From Psococerastis gibbosa (Eukaryota > Arthropoda > Insecta > Psocodea > Psocidae): a DNA stretch of 64,000 nucleotides. A program made the position numbers and the translations under genes. Under the pieces are notes generated by a model. It saw only the letters and a program-made list of their open reading frames with translations, had not been told where the DNA came from and did not search any database. The stretch is from NCBI GenBank assembly GCA_963971405.1, contig OZ020490.1, forward strand, positions 5,256,874 through 5,320,873, in the 5' to 3' direction. Each line of letters begins with the position of its first letter. Position 1 is the first letter of the stretch. Shown piece by piece: positions 46,320 to 57,406 of the stretch.

Positions 46320-46660
46320 TGAATCCATGAGAGCAGAGCATGTTTTAAACTGCGGCAAACTTGGAAGTGTGCACAGCGTTGGCAGGGCAACATGGTGGGA
46401 CATGATAACGCGATGAGATTATACCAATCAGCAGTATACGTGCGTGTCGAGTCCTGGTCACCTCCGATTTAATCGTGTGACTTTACCATGTTCCCCAAGT
46501 GGTTCGGAATCCACTATAATCAGGAGGTCCACCCTGTCAGTCAACTCCCGTTCCCTCGAGGTGAAAGAGTCTGTCCCTAGGGTGCCTCAAGTTAACAAAC
46601 AGACTCACTCCCCCCGCCAGGCTAACCCGGTTGCTTAAAGCAGGCGTTGGAAACAACAAC
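46320..46660 (+). repeat. repeat family C copy
   Basis: From tgagagcagagcatg to gcgttggaaacaacaacaac. An internal deletion removes the gaaatgctgaa part. Confidence 0.75.
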
Positions 46661-46679
46661 AACTTTAATGAAGCTGTAG

Positions 46680-46790
46680 ATGGTGGAACGTCGAGCGTGC
46701 AAAACCGAGATGATTGGAGGAGTGTTGTTCAGCAAGCCAAATCCTATTAAAGATTGAAGAACTGGAAGAAGAAGAAGATTATGCTCTCTG
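46680..46790 (+). repeat. LINE 3' end, same family as 3252-3982
   Basis: caaaaccgagatgattggag, gagtgttgttcagcaagcc and the (GAA)n tail. Confidence 0.65.
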
Positions 46791-47074
46791 CATGCAGAGT
46801 ATCAGTATAACTGTTCCATAAAACCTGTTCCTTAATGAAGTGTTAAAATCTTGTATAGATACAGGTTGCACTTTTCTTAGCCCAGGCTCAGCTCCTAGCT
46901 ACCTACAGGCTAACTTAGTCCTAATTTTAATTCGCTTTCGTCCGAGTATGCCTTATCACACCATCGCCAACTCCTATCAGACCTGCTAATATTTGTGTCC
47001 TGACACATTTCAGCAGTCTCCAACATGTTCATGGTAATGAAGACCATTAGAATTAGGATGCTTCTTCTTCTTCT

Positions 47075-47325
47075 TCTTCCCCCTTAATGCCGCATGAGCT
47101 GCGTGGGGGGGAGGGGGGGGGGTCGCCCCGAACCCATTTCCTGAACTCGCCCCGGTCGGGCGGACGCTAGCGTCTTGAGGTTGGCCATCGTTTTCCCTCT
47201 TGCTCCGGCGAGTTGTTCAATCCTTTCCTCGAGGGCTGTCCTTGGTTTGCCGATGGGCCTTGTGGCCTTGCTTCCGCCAACCTCCGGGTGGTCCTGTTCT
47301 CGGTCATGAAGACCATTAGAAATAG
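47075..47325 (-). pseudogene. LINE C-terminal fragment with GAAGAA tail
   Basis: The minus strand gives RPIGKPRTALEERIEQLAG and ARGKTMANLKTLAS, then a G-run zone. A small second piece (cgaacccatttgctgaactc) lies at 11776-11885. Confidence 0.55.
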
Positions 47326-47406
47326 GATGGCAGTATTCAAATAGCTCGAAGGTTGCTGCAGGTCTATATTACCAACAAGATGCTCTGTGTTTCCACTAGC
47401 TATGCC

Positions 47407-47656
47407 CAGTGGCGGCGCTAGAAATTTAAGGCGGGGGGGGGGGGCATGAGGGGCATGACTTCTATCTGGGGGGCCAATAAAAAAAAAAACTTTTTCACTG
47501 GGAGTAGGTATAATGAAAGTAGGTAACTTGTAGTCTTGTAACCAGTTTTCATTCTGACGTTTTTTAATTACAAAAATTCTGCTACCTATATATAACATGT
47601 AAAATATCTCAAAAGTGGGGGGGGGGAGGGCAGGCGCCCCCGTAGCGCCGCCACTG
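47407..47656. mobile_element. hAT-type G-run MITE, 250 bp
   Basis: Ends CAGTGGCGGCGCTAGAA and GTAGCGCCGCCACTG. The perfect 8-bp duplication is gctatgcc (47399-47406 and 47657-47664). G runs lie at 47434-47443 and 47617-47626. Confidence 0.9.
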
Positions 47657-47872
47657 GCTATGCCACTTTGGCTAAGGTGCCAGTGAAACACTCAATAGTT
47701 GAGTTATCAAGTGAATTAGAAAAGCTTCTAAGAACATGGAATTTACAATAAGACAGTTAGTCAATAATGAACAAAAGGAGCATCAGGTGAATACGATTAT
47801 CAGTTCTTCCATTCTACAGTATGTATCGGATAGTTATAGGTAAAATACTAATTTTTTAAGGTTTTTCCTTTA

Positions 47873-48314
47873 GGGGGCTATTCCACTTGTCAATATTCCG
47901 TCATTTGTGCATCAATAATTGATGCGATTTTTGTTTTACATTATGTCATTGTCCATTTTAACTTCCGCATGATAAAATTGATCAATGATCATACAGTAAA
48001 ATCACGCTTTGCAAACAATAACAAACTAAAATTAAACAATGGCGTCGTCTGGAGATGATAAATAATTGTAATGAATGTCTTGAGTACGAACGAATTATTT
48101 CATAATTTAAATCATAAAATTTCTTGTAGATTATAAAATTAAAAGAAAGACGGTGGCCAAACTTACAAAATTTGAAAAAAATTTAAAACAGAAATCGTCA
48201 ATTATTGAAGACAAGTGGAATGAGGTGTCAAAATATAAATGCAACATTGATGATATTTCCGTCAATGACATTATCAATATTATAGGAAAACTGACAATTA
48301 GTGGAATAGCCGCC
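47873..48314. mobile_element. longer PIF/Harbinger-like element, 442 bp, non-palindromic core
   Basis: Inverted ends GGGGGCTATTCCACTTGTC and its counterpart TTAGTGGAATAGCCGCC are flanked by TTA (47870-47872 and 48315-48317). The core contains tgatcaatgatcata, cagtaaaatcac and aacaatggcg, text shared with the composite MITEs. It also has a possible start ATGGCGTCGTCTGG, a possible acceptor tttcttgtag at 48117-48126, and a Lys-rich 60-codon frame at 48153-48335. It looks like an internally deleted derivative of an autonomous parent that keeps its first and last coding parts. Confidence 0.75.
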
Positions 48315-48708
48315 TTAAGAGAACATGCCACGTAAAAAATAGGCACCCCAAAATTTGTTGTTTTTATTGACTTTTTATTTTTTATTTAATTGACGAAGCA
48401 AGTTATTAAAGATTTGGAGAATACCTATACTATAATACTACATGCATCATATGATAGGAAATATTAAATTTTTGATACCTTAGTTCATTCATAAAAACCT
48501 TGGGGACAAAAATTTCACGTAAAAATATAATTTTTTGAAAAACTACAAAACCGAAAAGTAAAAATACCCGATTATATGATGCACAAAGTAGCCATCTACA
48601 GCTGAAATGAGCCAAAGATTTTATAACTTGCTGAGTTAATTAAATAAATAAAAATGAAAAGTAGGCTATTTAATTTTGGTGTGCCAATTTTCTACGTGCG
48701 TTTCTTAA
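48315..48708. mobile_element. palindromic MITE with TTAA ends, 394 bp
   Basis: Inverted ends TTAAGAGAACATGCCACGTA and TACGTGCGTTTCTTAA, followed inward by GCACCCCAAAAT and its mirror. TTAA at both ends suggests a TTAA target duplication. It abuts the previous element directly, sharing its TTA. Related copies lie at 15468-15830 and 13.4-14.2 kb. Confidence 0.8.
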
Positions 48709-48903
48709 CGGGCCATATTATCTGTTGGCATTTTGGCTCTTGCAATCCACAATTAAAAATCCTCGTTTTTATTTTTAATATTACTTTTAAAAAAATTCAT
48801 GCAAAAAAAATACTTTATAATTATTGTTACCTTATAAGCTACCTTATCTAGCTTATTTTATATTTTATTGTTACAACTGTCAAGTAGCCTATTGACTGTT
48901 AAT

Positions 48904-49112
48904 CAAGGCCGTGCCCAGGTTTTGATTTCAGGGGGGGGGGTCCAAAATTTTTTTACTTAATTTATTAATGAAAATTCATTCTATCCATTGTTGAAACTCA
49001 AATAAATTTATTCCAATTCTTCAATAAAAAAATACAGGTTTACATTTAAAAAAATTATTTCGGGGGGGGGGGGGTCCAGACCCCTTGGACCACTCCCCTG
49101 GGCACGGCCATG
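48904..49112. mobile_element. hAT-type MITE (CAAGGCCGTGCCCAG family), 209 bp
   Basis: The ends are CAAGGCCGTGCCCAGG and CCTGGGCACGGCCATG. The perfect 8-bp duplication is ctgttaat (48896-48903 and 49113-49120). Two long G runs lie just inside the ends. Confidence 0.9.
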
Positions 49113-49620
49113 CTGTTAATGAAAGTTTCCAAAACTGTCCTTCCCGTCAAGCCCCTCCAGTAATATCACTGACTTCTCCAAAACTTTTGTTTACATCACC
49201 ATGACAACCATCTTGCCATGCCCAAACCTCCCTTATATACAAATTGTAGTACAATGCTCTGAATAAGCCTACTCGGGCATTGTGGAATATGATTAGCAAG
49301 TTTCACCCCTTAGCGTGCATCAGCTGTCAGTTAGCAACCCCTCCATTCAAATCTAGAGACAGTTTCATCCCCCAAAAAAACATTTTTTCCACCCCCTCCG
49401 GGACAGCATTTGCATGTTTTCAGCTTTATAGCGGAAGGATTGTTATTTATGGCCGTTGTACTGGGATTTTACTTGTACCTTTTGACGTGGAGGCGTTAGT
49501 TTTTTTTTCATTTTTTCTTTCCTATTTATACGTTAGCATAAGGAAAGATTTGTGACGGTCAAAATTTTCGATTTCGAGATTTCAGTGGACCTGGGGTCCA
49601 GGTCGATATGTGGCCAAAGT

Positions 49621-50190
49621 CAGGCCCGGATTTAGGAATAGGCAGAGTAGGCAGCTGCTTAGGGGCCCGAATTTAAAAAGTAAGAAATAAGTAAATTTCT
49701 TATGAAAAAAATAATTTTAAATTGATGGATGAATTAATTCATAAGCATAATGTACATAATTCATTTCCAAACACCGAGATGGTTCTGAGAATTTACCTAA
49801 CATTAATGGTGACGAATTCTTCGCAGCTGAGAGGTCTTTTTCAAAGTTAAAGCTTTTGCTAAATAGGCTAAGAACTTCGATGCTCCAAGGGAGATTGAAT
49901 ATTTTGGCTCTCCTCAGCTTAGAAAGAGAGAGAGATTTTGAAAGAGCTGAACGTTGAATCTTTAATTGATACATTCATTGGTCGTAAAAGTAGACGCCAG
50001 TATATTTAAAATGAAATGTAAGGAAATGTAAGTTTTGCTCTTATTTTTATTGTTCCCTCTTTTCCTAATATTCTACTATACTCTACATCTGCAGTGCAAC
50101 ACTGAGGAAAAGCCAATGGAGCTGCTTCTTTTGTGAGGGCCCCCACAGAGAACTGGGCCTAGGGGCTTCCGAAGCCTAACTCCGGCTCTG
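49621..50190 (+). mobile_element. internally deleted hAT transposon with transposase C-terminus
   Basis: The ends CAGGCCCGGATTTA and TAACTCCGGCTCTG are mirrored. Flanks gccaaagt and gggaaagt agree at 6 of 8. Between about 49768 and 49957 a plus-strand frame reads AERSFSKLKLLLNRLRTSM then RLNILALLSLERE, the hAT dimerisation (hATC) region of ZMYM/hAT transposases. The DDE catalytic part is absent, so it cannot move itself. Confidence 0.8.
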
Positions 50191-50814
50191 GGGAAAGTAC
50201 CCGGTGGATTTTGATCAAATTTGGCATGTAGGTTCACAACAATCAGAAAAGACTTTGTTTTTCGCTTATCCTGGTTCAAACTTGGTCCCCTATCTGTTCA
50301 GTCGCCACTACGCGCTTCCATCTTCACCACGAACAGGTACAGATTAGGGATTTTTCCCGTCTTCGCCTCTGAGGTCATAAGGCAAGAAGCTCAGCTACTT
50401 TGAAGACAAGCAATGGGCATCCATGGACAATATTGAAAATAAAAGTGAAAGCGCATTTATCAAAGTAAGTGGGGCTTAGCTGAACAAAATGGTGAGCTTA
50501 GAAAGAAGTAAAGAGCTGTGCAATGACGAAGTGCTCAATCTACTATGACGGAAGTAGGTCGCGGACAATAGAGCTTTTACATAGTACCGCCATTCTATGT
50601 TGACAATCGATCTCTGCGTACAATGTAACTAACTTTTTACGTTGCAATTTGATATAATTTGTTTCAATAAATTATTTATTGCGACCTAAATCATCTTTTT
50701 TCGAATTTTTTACTGCACGCATATGTGGATGAAAGGAAATGAAAGAAGAGACGGTCAGCACTCCCCAAGACAAGGATGGATGGTGAAAAGGCAGTTTTTT
50801 CGATATCCACTAAT

Positions 50815-51385
50815 TTCGGTTATAACGAGGAGGTTACCTATTCAACCAAAGTTAATTTAATGTCAGTGTTATATACCTGTATATATACCATAGGTAATAC
50901 TGAAATGTACCAAAAGAATGCCTGAATGTTGTGAAAACAAATAAGTGCGCCACTCCTACGTTTTTAAAAGAACAACCATGGCTGCAACCATTTAACTACC
51001 AAAAGATTGACTAACTGTTGTGAAAACAAAGAAGTGCGCCACTCCTACGTTGTCTACAAGAACAACAATGGCTGCAACCATTCAACTACCAAAAGATTGA
51101 CTAACTGTTGTGAAAACAAATAAGTGCTCCACTTTTTTACAAAAACAACAATAACCGAAATTAGAGGATATGGAAAAAACTGGGCTTGACGGGATTCGAA
51201 CCCACGATCTACGCCTAACCGGGGCGTCGTCTTAACCGCTGGACATAACCAGCGGTTAGGCGTAGATCGTGGGTTCGAATCCCGCCAAGGCCAGTTTTTT
51301 CCATATCCTCTAATTTCGGTTATAACGAGGAGGTTACCTCTTCAACCAAAGTTAATTTAATGTCAGTGTTATATATACCATATAA
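50815..51385. repeat. SINE-A bodies and ~90-bp tandem repeat
   Basis: taatttcggttataacgagg with gttaatttaatgtcagtgtt occurs at 50814-50873 and again at 51311-51368. Between them, 50898-51160 is 2.5 copies of a ~90-bp unit (gttgtgaaaacaaa at 50928, 51017 and 51107). Confidence 0.75.
51182..51294. repeat. head-to-head pair of tRNA-like blocks (inverted repeat)
   Basis: A minus-strand block (gggattcgaacccacgatct at 51191) faces a plus-strand block ending gggttcgaatcccgcc. The plus copy lacks the stretch between two GGTTA motifs, a microhomology deletion. Flanking ttagaggatatgg and ccatatcctctaa are mirrored too. Confidence 0.75.
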
Positions 51386-51389
51386 TACT

Positions 51390-52095
51390 ACAATGTAAAA
51401 AACAACAATGATTTCATCTTTCATGCTAGTAATCTTTGTCTGAAATTGCTGTAATTCTTACAACCAGTAATTTCTCATCATAACTTTCTTGAAATCATTA
51501 TTCTTACACGTGCGAGTGTGCGACAATATTAATTTTTTCAAACTTGTGTACAAATAATCATTGTCTAAAATTGTTGTACTTCTAACAGCCAGTACATTTA
51601 TAACAGAGCTTTATGGTAGTTCCTTTTTTGTAAATCTCTGCCGCCAGTGGAACTCCCTAGATAAGGAAATTAGATCAGACAAAGATTCGTGGGTTAAAAG
51701 GCCAGTAGATAAAAAAATTTGCTAGGGACAGAACAGTTTTAGAATACGATTTATTGTTTATGTATTTTGGAAATTGCATTGTGTTTTGGACGTGGGTTGG
51801 ACAGAAAAAGACTTTGAACTATTCTTAAGTCTCACCCCGTAAATACAATTTAAACCGATTATTATTATATTTTAAACATGTAACTTTCCTGAAATCAAAA
51901 TTCCTACAGTTGCGACAATATTCATTGTTTCAACCTTCTCACTAGTAATCTTTGTCCGAAATTTTTGTAATTCTAACCAATTATTGTATTTGTCATTAGT
52001 ACTTTCCTAAAATCATTCTGTTCTTCACTTGCGACAATATTAATTGTTCCAACCTTCATACTCGTAACCTTTGTCCGAGATTGCTGTAATATAGC
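51390..52095. repeat. degenerate ~125-bp tandem repeat
   Basis: gcgacaatattaattgttcc and tagtaatctttgtc(c/t)gaaat recur at about 51430, 51550, 51910-51970 and 52035-52080, interrupted by the LINE piece at 51597-51870. Confidence 0.6.
51597..51870 (+). pseudogene. LINE C-terminus and 3' end
   Basis: FYGSSFFVNLCRQWNSLDKE is a typical LINE end. ttggacagaaaaagactttg and tctcaccccgtaaatac are mirrored at 10560-10660. It interrupts an older ~125-bp degenerate tandem repeat (51390-52095). Confidence 0.55.
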
Positions 52096-52351
52096 ATGAC
52101 ACATGAGCTATTTCATGTCAATTCTGGCCAGTCGATTTGACCTCGCTGCTAGCCTTTCCATCCTGCTAAAGATTATATAAATGGGGGCACTCCTGCCAAC
52201 ACGCGACACTTGCCCGGCTTTAATAAACTTTTTACTTTCACTGAGCAGCAAATCACTGCTTGTGATTATTAATTTGGTTTCATGTTTATGGGCTACTTTA
52301 GCTTCCCCGTTCATACGTCTTGTGCTTAATTGTTTCATAATGCGTCCGTAG

Positions 52352-52513
52352 CCCGTACACACGGACGAATCGACAAAAGAGTCATGGATGATTTTTTCAT
52401 TGTAGCATATGGGTAGTTAGAAAACCACCACAGGAAACTTCAGAAGATTTCTGAGTCTCGTCCGTGTCCGTGGCCGTGTCTTGCGCGTGCCGAATCATCC
52501 GTGTATACCGGGC
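52352..52513. mobile_element. small MITE, ~162 bp
   Basis: GCCCGTACACACGGACGAAT at the left is mirrored by GAATCATCCGTGTATACCGGGC at the right. A second inner pair (cgtccgtgtccgtgg) lies near the right arm. Target duplication not evident. Confidence 0.55.
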
Positions 52514-52904
52514 TTTCGTATTTATGCATTAGCATAAAAAGGTGAACACTGTATAAGTTCAAAAAATAGTTCTTTGACAGCTTTGTTTGGTAAAATGCGC
52601 CCATCTGTTATTCTCAAAATTCGAGCATACTGCATATATAGCATACCTGTAAAACATACCGGTAACCCAAGGAAGTAAAGAAATATGGGGTGTCTACCTT
52701 TTTCTTGAACCTACTATGAGCATGAGTTGCCAGGTCTGAAGGGTTGCGCGAAATTAGGCAATTTGCGACCATCCACTTCAGGATTTTTATAGGCAACCCA
52801 TATATACAAAATGTGTTCATTCAGGAAATGATAATATATTGTACATTCAAATAACAGATGGGTGCCAACATTTCTAATACCGAATCTCTAACCTTTTCCC
52901 CAAC

Positions 52905-53551
52905 GCCTGCGTTCAGCTTTTCTGTTTTTTAAGCAACCCTGTCAGCCTGGGGGGGGGGGGGAGGGGAGTGAGTCCGTTTCTTTAACTTGAGGCACCCTAA
53001 GGGCAGGCTCCTTCACCTCGGGGAGAAGAGGAGTCGACTAACAGGGTGGACCTCATGGTTATAGTGGATTCCAAACCACTCGGGGAACATGGTAAAGTTA
53101 CACGATTAATTCGTAGGTGACCAGGACTCGACACGCACTCAGACTGACTGGTATAGTCTCAGCACGTTATCATGTCCATGTTCCCTGGCAACGCTGTGCA
53201 CACTACCAAGTTTGAAGCAGTTTGGAACAGGCTGGGCCTCGGGGAAAAGGGGAGTTGACTAAAAGGGTGGACCTCCTGATTATAGTGGATTCCAAACCAC
53301 TCGGGGAACATGGTAAAGTCACACGATTAATTCGGAGGTGACCGGGACTCGACACGCATTCAGACTGACGGGTATGGTCTTAGCACGTTATCATGTCCAT
53401 GTTCCCTGCCAACGCTGTGCACACTACCAAGTTTGAACTGAAGCAGTTTGGAACAGGCTGGGCCTCGGGGAGAAGGGGAGTTGACTAACAGGGTGGACCT
53501 CGTGATTATACTGGATTCCAAACCACTTGGGGAACATAGTAAAGTCACACG
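52905..53551 (-). repeat. repeat family C in ~226-bp tandem duplication
   Basis: The first copy runs 52906-53233. The part from cctcgggga to ggaacaggctg is then repeated at 53234-53459 and partly at 53460-53551. Junctions fall each time at aggctgggcctcgggg. Confidence 0.82.
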
Positions 53552-53578
53552 TCGCAAAGTCATTCACGCACACGCACT

Positions 53579-54175
53579 TCTGTGCTTCGGCTACTGTTGC
53601 TCCTACAATCATAAGGTCTTCGCTTCTACTGTTAGTCTGGGCCGTCCTCGTTTTCTCCTTCCCTCAGTTTCGATATGCTTTACCCGCTTTATCAGGTCAT
53701 TTGGCTGCATTCTTCCCATTCATAGTTCCTTACTTTTTCCTCGCTTTTATCCCTAGGTGGGGTCAGCGATACGGCAGGTTCCCTTCCACTCCTTGCGATT
53801 CTGTGCTTCGGCTGCAGTTGCTCCTACAATCCTGAGGTATTGCCGGACTTTCGCTTCTACTGTTAGTCTGGGCCGTCCTCGTTTTCTCCTTCCCTCAGCT
53901 TCGATATGCTTTACCCGCTTTATCAGGTCATTTGGCTGCATTCTTCCCATTCATAGTTCCTTACTTTTTCCAGTGATATGGCATGTTTTCTTCCACTCCT
54001 TGCGATTCTGTGCTTCGGCTGCAGTTGCTTCTACAATCCTGAGGTATTGGCCGACTTCTACGACAGCTTCTACTGTTAGCCTCGTCCTTGTTTTCTCCTC
54101 CCCTCAGCTTCGAAATGCTTTACCCGCTTTATCAGGTCATTTGGCTGCCTTCTTCCCATTCATAGTTCAATTCTC
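53579..54175 (-). repeat. three tandem copies of a LINE C-terminal segment
   Basis: tctgtgcttcgg starts at 53579, 53800 and 54007 (spacings 221 and 207). The minus strand of the middle unit reads PNDLIKRVKHIEAEGRRKRG and RPRLTVEAKVRQYLRIVGA, a LINE protein end. Single pieces of this family lie at 8720-8840 (plus) and 37040-37135 (minus). Confidence 0.8.
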
Positions 54176-54914
54176 AAAAAACTGGACTAAAAAAAAGATA
54201 TTGCAGCAATCGGGCGGCTCTTGACCCATGGGCATCGCGTGCGGTTGGTCTAACTTCCGGCTACCACAACTCCCTAACCCCCCCCCCTCAAATCGCCCAC
54301 ATAAACCCTCCCTCCTTATAAAGCTTCTTAGTATGGATCTAGTTCAAGCTGCGGGGATTCTATACGGACTTTCCAGTTATTTATTTAAATTTTGCGTTTT
54401 GACCGTCACGAAAACAAAAACCGCTTTAGGTTATATAGGGCGGCCTGCCGGAAAGAAGAGTGGATTTCCTTGTTTTTATCTTGTAGGTTTTTATTTAGTG
54501 GTGCATGTAGACATGATAGATGTTTTGATCCTTATTTAGTCTTTGGTTAGTATATATAGTGTATAGTGTATGAGTTTTATATTGTACTTTCACTATATAG
54601 TCACCCTAAAGTCAGAACGACGTAACCGACATTTTGACGAAATTAAGTTATGATCAGATTTTGTGACCATGCCATGAGATCTACCTTTGTCTTGTATATT
54701 CATTATTCACAATTCTTGTATTGCTAATATGGCATATCCTGATGCTCCTGTCGGTTTCTAGGATGAAAAGCAGCTAGAGTAACACCATGGTGCACTTGAC
54801 TCCAAAACGCAAAAAAAAAAATCACTTCTTGGCTACTAGGCGCTTCATATAGGTGTTTTGACCTAAATAACTGACATAATCCAGATTTCAGAAAAAAGAG
54901 GAGAGGGGGGTAGG

Positions 54915-55570
54915 ATATGGCATGCTAAGAATACGACCTTGCTTTTCCGCGGGCTCAAGAGTACGGGATATACCGGATACGGAAATAGCGGGGTCTGTCG
55001 TGTCAAACGTGCTGTTACATGCGTTTGCAAAGTCACAGGCGATTGCCGAAGGGGTGTTTTCGCGCCAAATTTCAATCGAGCTTGATATAGACGCACACAC
55101 ACACACGCCACACCGCCTAGAGTTGTGTATAGGAGAGACGGGGTATTTGCGCCAAAAATATTTGTTTGCATTTCTGAATGGGTACACTCGCCATGCTTCC
55201 TATTGCGAGCCATTGAAAAAATATCCAAAATATTTTTGGTAAGCTTGAATGTCCCATCTCACTAAAGCGGCGTCCAGACTGTATGCCGCCGTTGGTCACC
55301 GGCATTGCCAACGCGGCAAAGTCAATACAATGTGGACGTGGCCGCTGAGCCAACGGTTTGCCGCTTCATTGCATGAGCTGTGGATGCCTTTCTTGCCCGC
55401 CTGGTCGTTACATGCGTTAACGAAGCCACGGGTGATGTACGGTATATATATTTTTCCGCGATTGGCATACGGAATATTTTTCGCGCCAAATTTCAAATAA
55501 ATCAATCGAGGTAGAAATACTGTAGACGCCACACAAGCCGTTTCTAACAACTTGCGTGCTGTCAAAATTT
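54915..55570. repeat. two diverged direct copies of a ~200-bp repeat
   Basis: gttacatgcgt with ttcgcgccaaatttcaa and gacgccacac occurs at 55012-55110 and again at 55408-55540. A piece of the GACATTCG palindromic MITE lies between (55115-55255). Confidence 0.5.
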
Positions 55571-55884
55571 TGGTTAGGCAAATCACTGACATGAGTATTG
55601 AGTAACCTAGTTATATATCGTATTATGTTTGTAATAACATAATAAGTACCTTAGTCTTTTATTATTGTGTAAGTCCATAATAATTCACCACGCAATGATC
55701 ATGTATAAGTAAGACAGTGTTTCCGTGTTTGCAGAACTGATTTTTTTTATGACTGTTGCGCTATTACACGCAACTAATCAACTGCCAACTATGAAGGAGA
55801 CCGGCTGCCTTACATGTCCTCTGAATTATTGGACAATGCCCCTCTTTACAAGAAAAAAGCCGCGGCCCTTTAAGGGGCTAGGCT

Positions 55885-56052
55885 AGAGTTCTACAAAGGA
55901 GAAATAGGACATTCGAGCACGCCAAAAATATTTTTTTGACTCCTGGGGCAACCTGATCCTATGATCAGCCATTGAAAAAGCGTATGAGTTGGGCCCAGGA
56001 TTCAAATAATTTCTTCGCGCTCGAATGTCCCACCTCTCATACATAGAACTCA
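55885..56052. mobile_element. palindromic MITE (GACATTCG family), 168 bp
   Basis: AGAGTTCTACAAAGGAG with GGACATTCGAGC is mirrored by GCTCGAATGTCCCA with CATAGAACTC. Inner arms gactcctgggg and cccaggattc also pair. Confidence 0.75.
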
Positions 56053-56464
56053 AAGGTAGGCCTGAGGACTGGTTTTTTGTTTTAAAGATAAATCGCATAC
56101 AAACAATTTAATGAATGTATCCGCGATTGACCTCTTCAGTCGCCTCTGTAGGTTAGTACCCGTGTTGAGTTACGACACGTCTCCGATCGCATGGCGTGTA
56201 AAGACTCGCACAAGTGCAAGCAAGTTACCACCGAAGTCGATCCTGCCTCTTGATCACGGCTCTATTTGCGTTGTTGTGGTGTGCGATTTTCCCCTACCGA
56301 TGGTGTTAGGTAAATTAGTAGGGAGTGCATCAAAATCAAGAGGGACATTTCTTCTACTTTATAGCATCTCCAATAGCTCTATTTTTCGAGAAGTTTTGGT
56401 TTGTGCAGAAAATCGACTAGTTGGGTGCCCGATTTTCAATACCCACAGTTCCTTTTAATGGAAT

Positions 56465-57130
56465 GGCTCGGCAGTAGCCCTCTTCTTCTTCTAGTTACAG
56501 CTTGCTGGCTGGTTGGCAGCAACATGTGGCATCGATTCCTCCCCTCCCCTCGATCCTGGCACGCCCTCTTCAGGTCCGCGTAGGTATTGGACCCTACATC
56601 CTCCATCACTTTCTGTATATATACTCTTTTCTCGGGCGTCCAGGTCGGTTGACGCCTTGTATGGTCCCCTCTATGATGCAGCTTACGAAGTTCTCGTGTC
56701 GTAGCAAATGTCCGATCCAGCGAGCTCTTCTTGTACATATGGATGCAACCAGAGTTTTGCTTACGCTTATTTTGGTTAGAACCTCCTCATTGGCAACATG
56801 GATCTTGCCATGGTATTCCGTAGTCATATTTCCATTTGTAAAGTCATGTATGGAAATAGTTGCGTGACCTCTTCATGCTTGAGACACTCCCCTCCAATTT
56901 TCAGAAATTCTGTGATGCGATTCCTATCTCTTGGTATAATCTATTTCAAACTGTTTATGTTCCTTGAAACTTTTCCCAAGTATATGACCACTTTTGACGT
57001 CTATGACCTTTTATACATGCGTCCTAAAGACATATTTAAAGTCTTCAACCTTTATTATCAGATTTCAATTTGTCAGACTCAAGTTCAAGGTTTGTCTGGA
57101 TACATTTTTGGCGGCTGGTTGCATATTTCT
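56465..57130 (-). pseudogene. decayed LINE RT C-terminal region
   Basis: VEDFKYL-type text near 57040, then from 56827 VANEEVLTKISVSKTLVASI, ARWIGHLLRHENFVSCIIEG and GVNRPGRPRKEYIYRK. The frame then shifts to VMEDVGSNTYADLKRACQDR. Several stops lie upstream. Confidence 0.75.
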
Positions 57131-57406
57131 GTACATATTGCTAGGTCTGTCCGTCGGTCCCCCTTAGGTGGTTATTCTTCTTCTTTTAATGCCTCTTCTA
57201 CAGATGATTATCATTACCCAACTTAAAAGAAAGTAGGTACGGTATGTAAAAAAATGTTTAAAAAATAAAAAGTTTTAAATTTAAGCGGGAATCTTGGTGA
57301 TACTGGAGGCATAGGCATATTAGCCAATACATTGCAGTATTATATGGTATATATAACACTGACATTAAATTAACTTTGGTTGAAGAGGTAACCTCTTCGT
57401 TATAAC

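Noticed and set aside
53757-54224. 155-codon plus frame with repeated Ser/Phe-rich blocks
   Set aside because: Antisense of three tandem LINE C-terminal units.
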